From Anaerobacillus alkaliphilus (GTDB taxonomy: Bacteria > Bacillota > Bacilli > Bacillales > Anaerobacillaceae): a stretch of DNA of 49,101 nucleotides. The position numbers and the translations under genes are program-made. Numbering within the stretch: the first letter of the stretch is position 1; every line of letters begins with the position of its first letter. The DNA lies in assembly GCF_004116265.1 (NCBI RefSeq), contig NZ_QOUX01000034.1:1-49101 (forward strand), read 5' to 3'. Below the pieces are notes generated by a model that was given only the letters and a program-made list of their open reading frames with translations, was not told the DNA's origin and ran no database searches. Shown piece by piece: positions 29,546 to 37,614 of this stretch.

Positions 29546-30493
29546 ATGACGACTTATATTATTCGCCGATTAATTATGATGATTCCGATTCTTTTTGGGA
29601 TATCAATTATCTCCTTTGCAATTATGTATGCGGCACCTGGAAAACCTGCGGTTATGAATTTAGACCCAGATATTTCAGTGGAAGATCGTGAAAGACAAAT
29701 GGAGAAATTAGGCCTAAATGACCCTCCACACATCCAATATCTTAATTGGATGGGGAACGTTGTAAAAGGAGATTTTGGTACTTCTTTTACAAAGAAACAA
29801 CCTGTTAAAGACATGATTTTAGATCGATTACCAAACACACTTATATTAATGTTATTCTCAACTATATTAGCAGTAATTATTGCGATACCATTTGGGGTAC
29901 TTTCAGCTACCAAACAGTATTCAAAGTTAGACTATGGTGTGACAATTACGTCGTTTTTAGGACTAGCTACGCCTAACTTCTGGTTGGGGTTAATGCTAAT
30001 TATGTTGTTCTCTGTTCAGTTAGGCTGGACACCAGTTGGAGGAGTTTCTACTCTAGGTGCAGAATTTAGTTTGCTAGATAGACTTCACCATTTAATCTTA
30101 CCTGCGATCGTATTAGCAACAGCAGATATGGCTGGATTAACACGCTATACTCGTTCAAGTATGTTAGAGGTTATTAACCAAGATTATATTCGTACAGCAA
30201 GAGCAAAAGGCTTCCGTGAAAGTAAAGTTATTTACAAGCATGGATTAAGAAATGGACTTATTCCAATCATTACGATCTTCGGTTTAATGTTACCAACATT
30301 TATCGGTGGGTCTGTAATTGTTGAGTCATTATTTAGCTGGCCTGGTATTGGTAAACTTTTTATTGATGCGACATTTGAAAGAGACTATCCTGTTATTATG
30401 GCAATCACAATGTTTGGTGCTATTCTGACAGTTTTAGGTAACCTTATTGCTGATATTTTATACGCTGTTCTAGATCCAAGAATCGAATATTAG
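29546..30493 (+). CDS. appB: oligopeptide ABC permease AppB-like (app-3)
   Basis: 315 residues. Same helices and motifs as AppB-1/2; small differences include MTTYIIRRLIMMIPIL, FRESKVIYKHGLRN and LPTFIGGS. The appA-appB gap here is only 105 bases and lacks the extra large hairpins of app-1 and app-2. Ribosome site AAAGGAG. Confidence 0.92.
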   Translation: MTTYIIRRLIMMIPILFGISIISFAIMYAAPGKPAVMNLDPDISVEDRERQMEKLGLNDPPHIQYLNWMGNVVKGDFGTSFTKKQPVKDMILDRLPNTLILMLFSTILAVIIAIPFGVLSATKQYSKLDYGVTITSFLGLATPNFWLGLMLIMLFSVQLGWTPVGGVSTLGAEFSLLDRLHHLILPAIVLATADMAGLTRYTRSSMLEVINQDYIRTARAKGFRESKVIYKHGLRNGLIPIITIFGLMLPTFIGGSVIVESLFSWPGIGKLFIDATFERDYPVIMAITMFGAILTVLGNLIADILYAVLDPRIEY

Positions 30494-30506
30494 GAGGTGG
30501 CGAACG

Positions 30507-31427
30507 TTGGCAAAACCAGAAGTAAATCTTCCGAATAACAAAGCAAAATTTAGCGATGTACAATCGTTAGGAGAAAGACGCTCATTATTATCTATTATCA
30601 TTGCGAAGTTTTTACAAAATAAATTAGCAGTTGTTGGTTTAGTAATGCTCGCTATTATCGTAATTAGTGCATTACTTGCGCCTTGGATTGCACCACATGA
30701 CCCTGATTTTCAAAACCTAAGAAATCGTTTAGCAGCACCAAGTGCTGAGTTCTTATTAGGGACAGACCACTTGGGAAGAGATATCTTTAGCCGTCTTTTA
30801 TTCGGTGGTCGAGTATCATTATTCGTTGGTTTCGTAGCGATGATTGGTGCTGTAACAATTGGTACTACAGTTGGGGCAGTTGCTGGTTACTTTGGTGGAT
30901 TAGTTGATGCATTCTTAATGCGTTTAGTTGATATTATTATTTCTTTCCCTAATATCTTCTTACTGATTACATTAGTAGCAGTATTAGAGCCTAGTCTAGA
31001 TAAATTAATTATTGTGTTTGCACTACTGAGTTGGACAGGAACGGCTCGTTTAGTACGTGGTGAGTTCCTAACGTTGAAGAAACGTGAGTTCGTACTAGCT
31101 GCTCGTACAATTGGTATGTCAAATACAAGAATTATCTTTGGTCAAATCTTACCAAGTGCGATGGGACCAGTTATTGTTGCTGCGACGCTTGCTGTTGGTG
31201 GATTTATCTTAGCAGAGTCTGCTCTAAGTTTCCTAGGGTTAGGTGTTCAACCACCTACATCAACATGGGGTAACATGCTTACGTATTCTCAAAGTGTTAC
31301 AATCTTTAGAACTGCATGGTGGTATCCAACTTTCCCAGGTTTAATGATACTATTTACCGTATTATCATTTAACTTTGTTGGGGATGGGTTACGTGATGCA
31401 TTAGATCCGCGTGTAACTGAAAAATAA
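30507..31427 (+). CDS. appC: oligopeptide ABC permease AppC-like (app-3)
   Basis: 306 residues from a TTG start placed after GGAGGTGG, colinear with the other AppC copies (MAKPE start). GTDHLGRDIFSR, ARTIGMSNTRIIFGQ and FVGDGLRDALDPRV are present. Its N-terminal tail (VNLPNNKAKFSDVQSLGERR) and silent sites are clearly diverged from appC-1/2. Last gene of the third operon. Confidence 0.92.
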   Translation: MAKPEVNLPNNKAKFSDVQSLGERRSLLSIIIAKFLQNKLAVVGLVMLAIIVISALLAPWIAPHDPDFQNLRNRLAAPSAEFLLGTDHLGRDIFSRLLFGGRVSLFVGFVAMIGAVTIGTTVGAVAGYFGGLVDAFLMRLVDIIISFPNIFLLITLVAVLEPSLDKLIIVFALLSWTGTARLVRGEFLTLKKREFVLAARTIGMSNTRIIFGQILPSAMGPVIVAATLAVGGFILAESALSFLGLGVQPPTSTWGNMLTYSQSVTIFRTAWWYPTFPGLMILFTVLSFNFVGDGLRDALDPRVTEK

Positions 31428-31433
31428 ATGTAT

Positions 31434-31468
31434 TGAGGGTAATCACAATGTGGTTACTCTCTTTTTTT
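31434..31468 (+). terminator. app-3 terminator
   Basis: GAGGGTAATCAC pairs with GTGGTTACTCTC, allowing two G-T pairs, around an AAT loop, followed by seven T. Confidence 0.87.
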
Positions 31469-31572
31469 ACAAAATAAATTACACATTTTCACACACTACA
31501 TAGAAATATTTTGACATAAAGGCACTAAACATTACTGTGCTTTTCACAATTAGTTCACGGGTTGCTTAAATG

Positions 31573-31619
31573 AAAAAGCAGGTAAAACCTTGTTTTAATA
31601 AGGTTTTACTTGCTTTTTT
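31573..31619. terminator. second, bidirectional-looking terminator
   Basis: AAAAAGCAGGTAAAACCTT pairs with AAGGTTTTACTTGCTTTTT around an 8-base loop. A and T tracts on the two sides allow either direction. There is no gene between it and the app-3 terminator, so it seems to insulate the nrf promoter. Confidence 0.8.
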
Positions 31620-31662
31620 GTATTTACCTCACGGTAATAGTTCACACTTCTGTAACAGGAAA

Positions 31663-31678
31663 AGTGATATATATCACA
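31663..31678 (+). promoter_or_regulatory. Fnr/Crp-type activator site of nrfHA-1
   Basis: AGTGATATATATCACA matches TGTGA-N6-TCACA with one mismatch. Its centre (31670.5) is 41.5 bases upstream of the start site predicted from the -10 TATGAT (31700-31705), the classical class II position. In Bacillus this sequence is the Fnr site; an Fnr gene is not in the window, so the factor is inferred. Confidence 0.78.
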
Positions 31679-31699
31679 TTGTGGGAAAGTGTAAAAAAG

Positions 31700-31705
31700 T
31701 ATGAT
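31700..31705 (+). promoter_or_regulatory. -10 element of nrfHA-1
   Basis: TATGAT with no consensus -35, as expected for an activator-dependent promoter. Leader of about 127 bases. Confidence 0.65.
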
Positions 31706-31715
31706 AGAGACAGGA

Positions 31716-31731
31716 AGTGAGATAAGTCACT
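31716..31731 (+). promoter_or_regulatory. second Fnr-like palindrome in the nrfHA-1 leader
   Basis: AGTGAGATAAGTCACT is a palindrome with the same 5-6-5 layout, centred about +12 relative to the predicted start and 53 bases from the first site. Binding here would block rather than activate, so it may mediate repression or bind another regulator. Confidence 0.5.
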
Positions 31732-31838
31732 CTCGTAAGTTATTGCACACAAGGAACACAGAATTATTTTTAACTTTAAGCAAGTACTGTTCATTGCTTA
31801 ATCAATAAAACCATGTAAATAAGAAAGGAGAGATACCG

Positions 31839-32354
31839 ATGGGGGAAAAGCTTAAAAGGCTCGATAAGAAGATCTTGTTATTTACGCTTATCGGTGTGTT
31901 TGCAGGGATTGTTTTATTTGCAGGAACGGCAGGGACTTTAAAGGCAACTGACACTGGTGAATTTTGCTCTAGCTGTCACGTCATGGGTACTGTGTATGAA
32001 ACATTTGCTAATTCAAACCATGCAGCATTAACTTGTAACGATTGCCACCTACCACATGATAATGCCGCAATTAAATTCGTTGAAAAGGCAAAAGCAGGTA
32101 TGGGTCATATGTATATGAATACTCTTGGAGCAAGTAAAATTCCAGATGTTCTTCATGCAACTGAAAACTCAAAAGAGATTATTAATAAGAACTGTATTAG
32201 TTGCCATGAACCTAGCTTACAAAATGTACAACATGATGTAAAAGACAGTTGTGTTGACTGTCATCGCCAAGTGCCGCACTCTAAGGGTGATTTTAGACCG
32301 GCCGAATGGTATGAACCAAAAGATTTTTACTTTATGCCAGCAGGTAGAAAATAA
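31839..32354 (+). CDS. nrfH: cytochrome c nitrite reductase quinol dehydrogenase subunit (copy 1)
   Basis: NapC/NirT-family membrane cytochrome that takes electrons from menaquinol and passes them to NrfA. The 171 residues have a short cytoplasmic start, one membrane helix (about 12-33) and four CXXCH heme sites at Cys43, 66, 119 and 138. The first is CSSCHVM, giving Met49 at the same position as the heme 1 ligand of Desulfovibrio NrfH. It starts behind AAAGGAGAG and overlaps or abuts nrfA. Predicted Fnr control. Confidence 0.95.
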   Translation: MGEKLKRLDKKILLFTLIGVFAGIVLFAGTAGTLKATDTGEFCSSCHVMGTVYETFANSNHAALTCNDCHLPHDNAAIKFVEKAKAGMGHMYMNTLGASKIPDVLHATENSKEIINKNCISCHEPSLQNVQHDVKDSCVDCHRQVPHSKGDFRPAEWYEPKDFYFMPAGRK

Positions 32355-32371
32355 TGAAAGGAATGAAAAAA

Positions 32372-33853
32372 ATGGGGAGCATAAATAAAAAGCCAATACT
32401 CTTAGTGTTAATGTCATTATTGTTAATGCTTGCATTAGTAGGTTGTGCTAGTTCACAGGCAAAAGAGAAAGAGCCAATGAATACTGGACTTGATCCTAAG
32501 GAATGGAACAGTTACGCATTTAAAGATAAATTCCCACTACATTGGGAAAGTTTTATGAAGAACATGGTTGATGAAAAAGAGGTTAAACCGAAAAATGATC
32601 CATCAATTGAGCCATACTTACCAATCCTTTGGAACGGCTTTGGTTTCGCAGTGGAGTATAATCTAACTCGTGGTCATACGTATGCTTTTGAAGATCAAAT
32701 GGAAGTAAGACGTATTACTATGAACCCAAATGCAATTTCAGCTTGTATGTCTTGTAAAACAACATTATTCCCGCAAATGATTGAAGAGTTCGGATATGAC
32801 AATGCGTTTAAATTAAACTATCATGAAGAAGCAATGCCTTGGATTGATAAAATGACAGAAGCAGATAAAGGTGGCGAACTTGGCAACTACGGTCACGCGT
32901 CTGTTGGATGTTCTACATGTCATGATCCTGTAACTATGGATTTACGTATCTCAATGCCACAGTTGACACTTTCTTTAGAAAATATGGACCCAGAAGTTAT
33001 GAAAAAACAATTAGGGTTCACATTAGATACAATTACTCAACATGATATGCGTTCATTAGTTTGTGCACAATGTCACGTAGAATACTATTTTGATCCAGCA
33101 AATGATCGTCACACTACATTCCCTTGGACACAAGGTGTTAGAATGGATAATATGTGGGATCATTATGAAGAGATCTGGGAAGTAGAAGGACAATTCCAAG
33201 GAGAGTATGTCTCTCGTTTAACAAACCAACCAATCTTAAAAGCACAACATCCTGAATATGAATTATGGAGTTATGGGCCTCACCAAACTGTATCGTGTTC
33301 AGATTGCCATATGCCTTACCAAAGAGTTGACGGCAAGAAAAAAATCTCTTCTCACCGTTGGGGCTCTCCTTTAAAAACAGTAGAAGAATCTTGTCGTACT
33401 TGTCACGCTGATAAGTCACAAGCTTATTTAAAAGACAGAGTAAAGGATATTCAAACAACTCATAAATCTGCTCTATTAGAAGCACAAGAAATTAGTGTTC
33501 AGGCAACTTACTATGTAAATAGAATGATGACTCGCGAGCTTGACCCGGCGAAGATTAAAGAAGCACAGTATTTACTTCGTGAAGGACAATGGTTCTGGGA
33601 TATCATTGCAGCTGAAAACTCAAAAGGCTTCCATAATCCACAAGGAGCAATGGACTCATTCAGAAGATCTATTACTGCTTCTTCAAGAGCAATTGAACTA
33701 GCGACAATTGAGTTAATGAAGGCTGGAGAAAATATTGAAGAGTTAAAGCAACAAATTGAAATTACTAAACAAAATGTTATAAATGAAACAGTTAATCACG
33801 AAAAACATAAACAAGCAATTAACGAGTGGTTCCCGAACCACCGTGGTGACTAA
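32372..33853 (+). CDS. nrfA: ammonia-forming cytochrome c nitrite reductase (copy 1)
   Basis: Reduces nitrite to ammonium with six electrons on the outer face of the membrane. The 493 residues have five heme sites: the catalytic CMSCK at 125-129 (lysine-ligated heme 1), then CSTCH, CAQCH, CSDCH and CRTCH. Other NrfA marks are RGHTYA, CHVEYYF (active-site and calcium region) and KAQHPE (calcium-binding lysine and glutamine). A lipobox LVGC places Cys25 as membrane anchor. I chose the ATG at 32372 (AAAGGA upstream) because Cys25 then aligns with NrfA-2. An in-frame ATG at 32354 overlapping the nrfH stop would add six residues and cannot be excluded. Confidence 0.96.
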   Translation: MGSINKKPILLVLMSLLLMLALVGCASSQAKEKEPMNTGLDPKEWNSYAFKDKFPLHWESFMKNMVDEKEVKPKNDPSIEPYLPILWNGFGFAVEYNLTRGHTYAFEDQMEVRRITMNPNAISACMSCKTTLFPQMIEEFGYDNAFKLNYHEEAMPWIDKMTEADKGGELGNYGHASVGCSTCHDPVTMDLRISMPQLTLSLENMDPEVMKKQLGFTLDTITQHDMRSLVCAQCHVEYYFDPANDRHTTFPWTQGVRMDNMWDHYEEIWEVEGQFQGEYVSRLTNQPILKAQHPEYELWSYGPHQTVSCSDCHMPYQRVDGKKKISSHRWGSPLKTVEESCRTCHADKSQAYLKDRVKDIQTTHKSALLEAQEISVQATYYVNRMMTRELDPAKIKEAQYLLREGQWFWDIIAAENSKGFHNPQGAMDSFRRSITASSRAIELATIELMKAGENIEELKQQIEITKQNVINETVNHEKHKQAINEWFPNHRGD

Positions 33854-33856
33854 AAT

Positions 33857-33902
33857 GAAAAACTCTTTTCAAAGGTAAGCCCTTTGGAGAGAGTTTTTTA
33901 TT
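33857..33902 (+). terminator. nrfHA-1 terminator
   Basis: AAAACTC...CAAAGG pairs with CCTTTGG...GAGTTTT around a short loop, then a T-rich tail. Confidence 0.85.
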
Positions 33903-34087
33903 TTAGTCTGTTACTAGTTTCACATAATGTCCACAATTTTTCGTGAATGTTACCACGGTTTGTAAAGTTTGAAATTCTTGTAAGAACGATTATTGATGCC
34001 ATGCCAAAGAAAGTCCATAAATAGTGACGTCTTAAATAATGAGTTGAAATGAGTTTAAGAAATTATTACGAGTTAATGCAAAACTAG
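33903..34087. other. non-coding interval before nrfHA-2
   Basis: AT-rich, no ORF, repeat element or RNA gene seen. The 470-base nrfHA-1/nrfHA-2 gap is otherwise filled by the terminator and the control region of nrfHA-2. Confidence 0.4.
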
Positions 34088-34103
34088 TGTGATAAAGTTC
34101 ACA
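34088..34103 (+). promoter_or_regulatory. Fnr-type site 1 of nrfHA-2
   Basis: TGTGATAAAGTTCACA is an exact TGTGA-N6-TCACA match. It is 236 bases upstream of nrfH-2. I could not find a convincing -10 at the class II distance. Confidence 0.72.
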
Positions 34104-34120
34104 CTTTGTTCACTTACTCT

Positions 34121-34136
34121 GGTGACTTATGTCACA
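34121..34136 (+). promoter_or_regulatory. Fnr-type site 2 of nrfHA-2
   Basis: GGTGACTTATGTCACA matches the consensus in nine of the ten half-site bases. Its centre is 33 bases (three helical turns) from site 1, so both could be bound on one face. A weak -10 (TACCCT, 34158-34163) lies at the right distance. Confidence 0.65.
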
Positions 34137-34323
34137 GTTACATTTAATGTAAGAAAGTACCCTTAGAGTACGAAATAAATAATTTTGTGTAAAAATGTGA
34201 ATAATGTTTTAACTTGTTTTAGTATCAACAAATTATGTTTGGTAGCTAGTAATGACTAGACTTATATAGTTATTGAGACAAGTTTCAAAATAAGTTTAGT
34301 TTCAATAAAAAAGGAGGGAGATT

Positions 34324-34827
34324 ATGAAAGAGTTATTGAAGAAAATGAAAAGTAAAGTATTTCTTTTCACATTAATCGGAGTATTTATAGGAATTGTATT
34401 TTTGGCAGTTACTGAAGGAGCAATAAATGCTACCGATACGCCAGAATTCTGTGCAAGTTGTCATGTCTATGAGCAGACTATTACACATTTTGAAAACTCT
34501 AACCACGCAGCCCTTAACTGTAATGATTGTCATGCACCTACAGATAGTAAGCTAGCAAAATATACGTTTAAGGGGATTAATGCCGTAAGTCATGGCTATA
34601 AGACAACGCTTGGTGCGAGCTCACTTCCTGATGTTATTCATGCTACTGAAAAGTCCAGAGAAGTGATCGAGAAAAACTGTATTAGCTGTCACGAACCAGG
34701 ACTAGAAAATGTCTCACATGATATGAAAGATGGTTGTATTAGTTGTCACCGCCAAGTTCCTCATAACAAAGGTGACTTTAGACCAAAAGAGTGGTTTGAG
34801 CCTGGCAACTTTCACTTTAACAAATAA
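34324..34827 (+). CDS. nrfH: cytochrome c nitrite reductase quinol dehydrogenase subunit (copy 2)
   Basis: 167 residues, colinear with copy 1: one membrane helix (about 12-32) and four CXXCH sites (CASCH at 43-47, CNDCH, CISCH, CISCH), ending with the same CHRQVPHNKGDFRPKEWFEPG segment. The residue after the first heme motif is Tyr49 (CASCHVY) where copy 1 and characterised NrfH have the heme 1 ligand methionine. Heme 1 therefore probably has another ligand or an open site. Ribosome site AAGGAGGG. 24 bases before nrfA-2. Confidence 0.93.
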   Translation: MKELLKKMKSKVFLFTLIGVFIGIVFLAVTEGAINATDTPEFCASCHVYEQTITHFENSNHAALNCNDCHAPTDSKLAKYTFKGINAVSHGYKTTLGASSLPDVIHATEKSREVIEKNCISCHEPGLENVSHDMKDGCISCHRQVPHNKGDFRPKEWFEPGNFHFNK

Positions 34828-34851
34828 TCTTAACAGAGGGGATGGGGAAAT

Positions 34852-36297
34852 ATGGGGAGTAAAAATACAAAAAATATCATACTAACAGTTTTGTTTTTGC
34901 TACTAATGTTGGTACTAGTAGCCTGCAATAGTTCTAGGGCAGAAGAAAGCCAAGCAATGGATACAGGACTTGACCCTAATGAGTTTTCAAACACTGCCTT
35001 CAAAGATAAATTTCCTTTACATTGGGAAAGTTATATGAAAAATATGGAGAATGAAAAAGATGTCATTTCAAAAAGTGACCCGTCACTGGAGCCATATCAA
35101 CCAGCTTTATGGAGCGGATATGGATTTTCGATTGAGTACAACTTAACAAGAGGTCACACGTATGCCTTAGAGGACCAAATTAATATTAAACGTGTTAATG
35201 AAAAAACTACTGGTTCATGTTTAACATGTAAAGCAACTGTTGTACCCCTTTTATTAAGCGAAGCTGAATTTGGTGAGGGTTATTGGGCTGCTAACTTTCA
35301 AAATGAGATTATTCCCAGGGTGAAAGAGCTTGGGCAAGGTGGTGAAAGTGAGGAACTAGGTGAGTGGGGTCACTTATCAATCGGCTGCTCAGACTGCCAC
35401 GATCCTGTTACCATGGATTTGAGAATAACCCGACCATCTTTTACAAGGGCAATGGAGAGAAAAGGAGTAGACTTAACACAAGCCACTCATAATGAAATGC
35501 GATCCTACGTATGTGGCCAATGTCATGTTGAATACTACTTTAAGACTGAAACGAAAGAGGTTACATTTCCTTGGGATAAAGGACTAAGAGTAGAAGATAT
35601 GTACGAATACTATGAAACAATTGCTAAAGAGGAAGACTTTAACTATGATTGGATCCATAAAATTTCCGGTACGCCTTCTTTAAAAGCGCAGCATCCAGAA
35701 TTTGAATTATCTAGTTATGGTACTCATGGTAATGCAGGTGTTACTTGTTCAGATTGCCATATGCCATTCCAAAGAGTTGATGGTAAAAAGAAAATATCGT
35801 CGCACCGCTGGGGATCACCTCTAAAGACAATAGAAGAATCATGTCGTAGTTGCCATGGTGATAAATCTGCAACATATCTAAAAGACCGTGTTGAAGATAT
35901 TCAAGAACGACACAAAGAAGCCTTATTGGAGGCACAAGAATTAAATACAATAGCTCACTATTATATTAATCGAATGATAATCGCAGGAGTTTCGAAAGAT
36001 AGAATTAAAGAAGCTCAAGAGCATATTCGTAAAGCTCAATGGTTCTGGGATATTATCGCAGCCGAAAACTCATATGGTTTTCATAACCCAGATGCTTCCA
36101 TAGATGCATTTAGGATTTCTTCTATAGAATCTCAAGCAGCAATTGTAGTCGCAACTGAGGAACTAGTAAAATTGGGAGAAGATATTAATGATTTGAAAAG
36201 ACAAATTAAAATAACCATGGAAAACATTGTGAATGAGACGGATACATTCCTGAAGCATACCCATGCTATAAATGACTGGTTCCCAGCTCAAAAATAA
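34852..36297 (+). CDS. nrfA: ammonia-forming cytochrome c nitrite reductase (copy 2)
   Basis: 481 residues with lipobox LVAC (Cys25), CLTCK catalytic heme site at 123-127, then CSDCH, CGQCH, CSDCH and CRSCH. RGHTYA, CHVEYYF and KAQHPE are conserved, so the enzyme should be active. It differs from copy 1 mostly between heme sites 1 and 2 (an insertion around GQGGESEELGEWGH) and in the loop before heme 4. Start chosen at the ATG after GGGGATGGGG. Confidence 0.95.
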   Translation: MGSKNTKNIILTVLFLLLMLVLVACNSSRAEESQAMDTGLDPNEFSNTAFKDKFPLHWESYMKNMENEKDVISKSDPSLEPYQPALWSGYGFSIEYNLTRGHTYALEDQINIKRVNEKTTGSCLTCKATVVPLLLSEAEFGEGYWAANFQNEIIPRVKELGQGGESEELGEWGHLSIGCSDCHDPVTMDLRITRPSFTRAMERKGVDLTQATHNEMRSYVCGQCHVEYYFKTETKEVTFPWDKGLRVEDMYEYYETIAKEEDFNYDWIHKISGTPSLKAQHPEFELSSYGTHGNAGVTCSDCHMPFQRVDGKKKISSHRWGSPLKTIEESCRSCHGDKSATYLKDRVEDIQERHKEALLEAQELNTIAHYYINRMIIAGVSKDRIKEAQEHIRKAQWFWDIIAAENSYGFHNPDASIDAFRISSIESQAAIVVATEELVKLGEDINDLKRQIKITMENIVNETDTFLKHTHAINDWFPAQK

Positions 36298-36307
36298 AAA
36301 TGTGAAG

Positions 36308-36337
36308 ACGCCGTACATATTTTGTACGGCGTATTTG
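36308..36337 (+). terminator. nrfHA-2 terminator
   Basis: ACGCCGTAC pairs with GTACGGCGT around ATATTTT, 10 bases after the stop. The T tract is poor (ATTTG), so some readthrough into ccm is possible. Confidence 0.7.
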
Positions 36338-36508
36338 TGGTTAAATGTGTGATTAAAAAACACCTTAGTGAAACGAATTTTCAAACAACTCTATAAAAAG
36401 ACTGTCTGCAATAGGGTTTTTCGCTGTAAATAAATTTCCAAATCTAAAACAATGTGTAGTGAATTCCACATTATCACATAAATCATTCACACTTATGTCA
36501 CGCTGAAC

Positions 36509-36524
36509 TGTGATTTTTCTCACA
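36509..36524 (+). promoter_or_regulatory. Fnr-type site of the ccm operon
   Basis: TGTGATTTTTCTCACA is an exact TGTGA-N6-TCACA. With a weak -10 (TAAAGT, 36546-36551) the centre falls at about -41.5. This would place the maturation genes under the same signal as both nrfHA operons. The gap 36338-36508 has no other feature I recognise. Confidence 0.72.
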
Positions 36525-36602
36525 GTTATCAACCCCTGAAGATATTAAAGTTTAAGTAGGAAAGAAAACAAAAGAGATAGATTTTAAAGGGGAGAAACAT
36601 AT

Positions 36603-37595
36603 ATGAAAAAGATAGTTAGGGGCTTTGTATTGTTAGTAACGATCCTCTTATTACAGCTAACAATACTACCAGCCAATGAAGCCTTGTCAGACAAAGAAGC
36701 AATAGTCTTAACAGAGTTAAATATTAAAATTATGCCAGAATTTATTAATCCAGAGAACTGGGATTATAACATTCCCTCGCTTTTAGTTGGGTATCACGGA
36801 ACCTTTACCAATCATTCCGAAACACCTTATTCCGGAGAAATTAAAGTAAGTGTTCCGACACACCTCCCGAATTTTCAACCAAGTTTTATTGCACAATTTC
36901 AGGGTCCGGAAGACTCAGCACCAATTGAAGAAAACTATACGGTCAATGTTCAAGAAGGTTATATATCTTGGACTCCCCAAAATGAGATTGGTCCAAATGA
37001 GAATTATTACTTTGTATTAGAGTATTTCAGTGCTCCAATTGAGGGTGTTGTTGACAGAAGCTTTGCCTTTGAATATGTTGCCGAAACACCGATCAATAAC
37101 TTGAATATTGCAGTTTACGCTCCTTATAAAGCTCGGAACTTTCAGATCGATAAAGAAGCTGACTTAGGTTCAATGACGTTTGGTTTAGAGTTCTTTATGT
37201 ATGAATATACCGAGATTACCGTAGGTGAAGTATATGACTTACATGTATCTTATACAAAAGAAGATATTGTAACCACGATGGACGCGTTGAATGATTTTAG
37301 TGCTCCTAATGATGAAACGCATGCAAGCTTTAAACAACCAGAATTAAAACAGGATAGTGGCTTTTTCAATGCAGAGAACATTATCTTACTTAGCTTAGCT
37401 ATAGTTTTTGTAGGTGGTTTTGTATTTATGATCGTTCGTAAAAACAAACAACCGAACGACAACGCTAAAGAAAAGATACAAGCTCCTAAGAAAATTGTAA
37501 ACAAAGAAGAAGAATTGAAAAAAATTCGAAAATTGTTAGCGGATGGTCAAATAGATGAGAACACATATAAAGAAAAGCGTGCAAAACTAGGTTAG
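36603..37595 (+). CDS. uncharacterised membrane-anchored protein, first gene of ccm operon
   Basis: I do not recognise the family. The 330 residues have a signal peptide (to about residue 28), an extracytoplasmic beta-rich region of about 220 residues with no cysteines or heme motifs, a membrane helix at about 258-278 and a basic cytoplasmic tail. The tail ends in a short helical hairpin (LKKIRKLLADGQIDENTYKE) like a SHOCT-type module. It is 19 bases from ccmE and is evidently cotranscribed with the maturation genes. The outside domain could handle apocytochrome or heme at the membrane surface; that is a guess from context only. Start after GGGGAG. Confidence 0.85.
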   Translation: MKKIVRGFVLLVTILLLQLTILPANEALSDKEAIVLTELNIKIMPEFINPENWDYNIPSLLVGYHGTFTNHSETPYSGEIKVSVPTHLPNFQPSFIAQFQGPEDSAPIEENYTVNVQEGYISWTPQNEIGPNENYYFVLEYFSAPIEGVVDRSFAFEYVAETPINNLNIAVYAPYKARNFQIDKEADLGSMTFGLEFFMYEYTEITVGEVYDLHVSYTKEDIVTTMDALNDFSAPNDETHASFKQPELKQDSGFFNAENIILLSLAIVFVGGFVFMIVRKNKQPNDNAKEKIQAPKKIVNKEEELKKIRKLLADGQIDENTYKEKRAKLG

Positions 37596-37614
37596 GGTAG
37601 AAGGGGGAAGCTAG

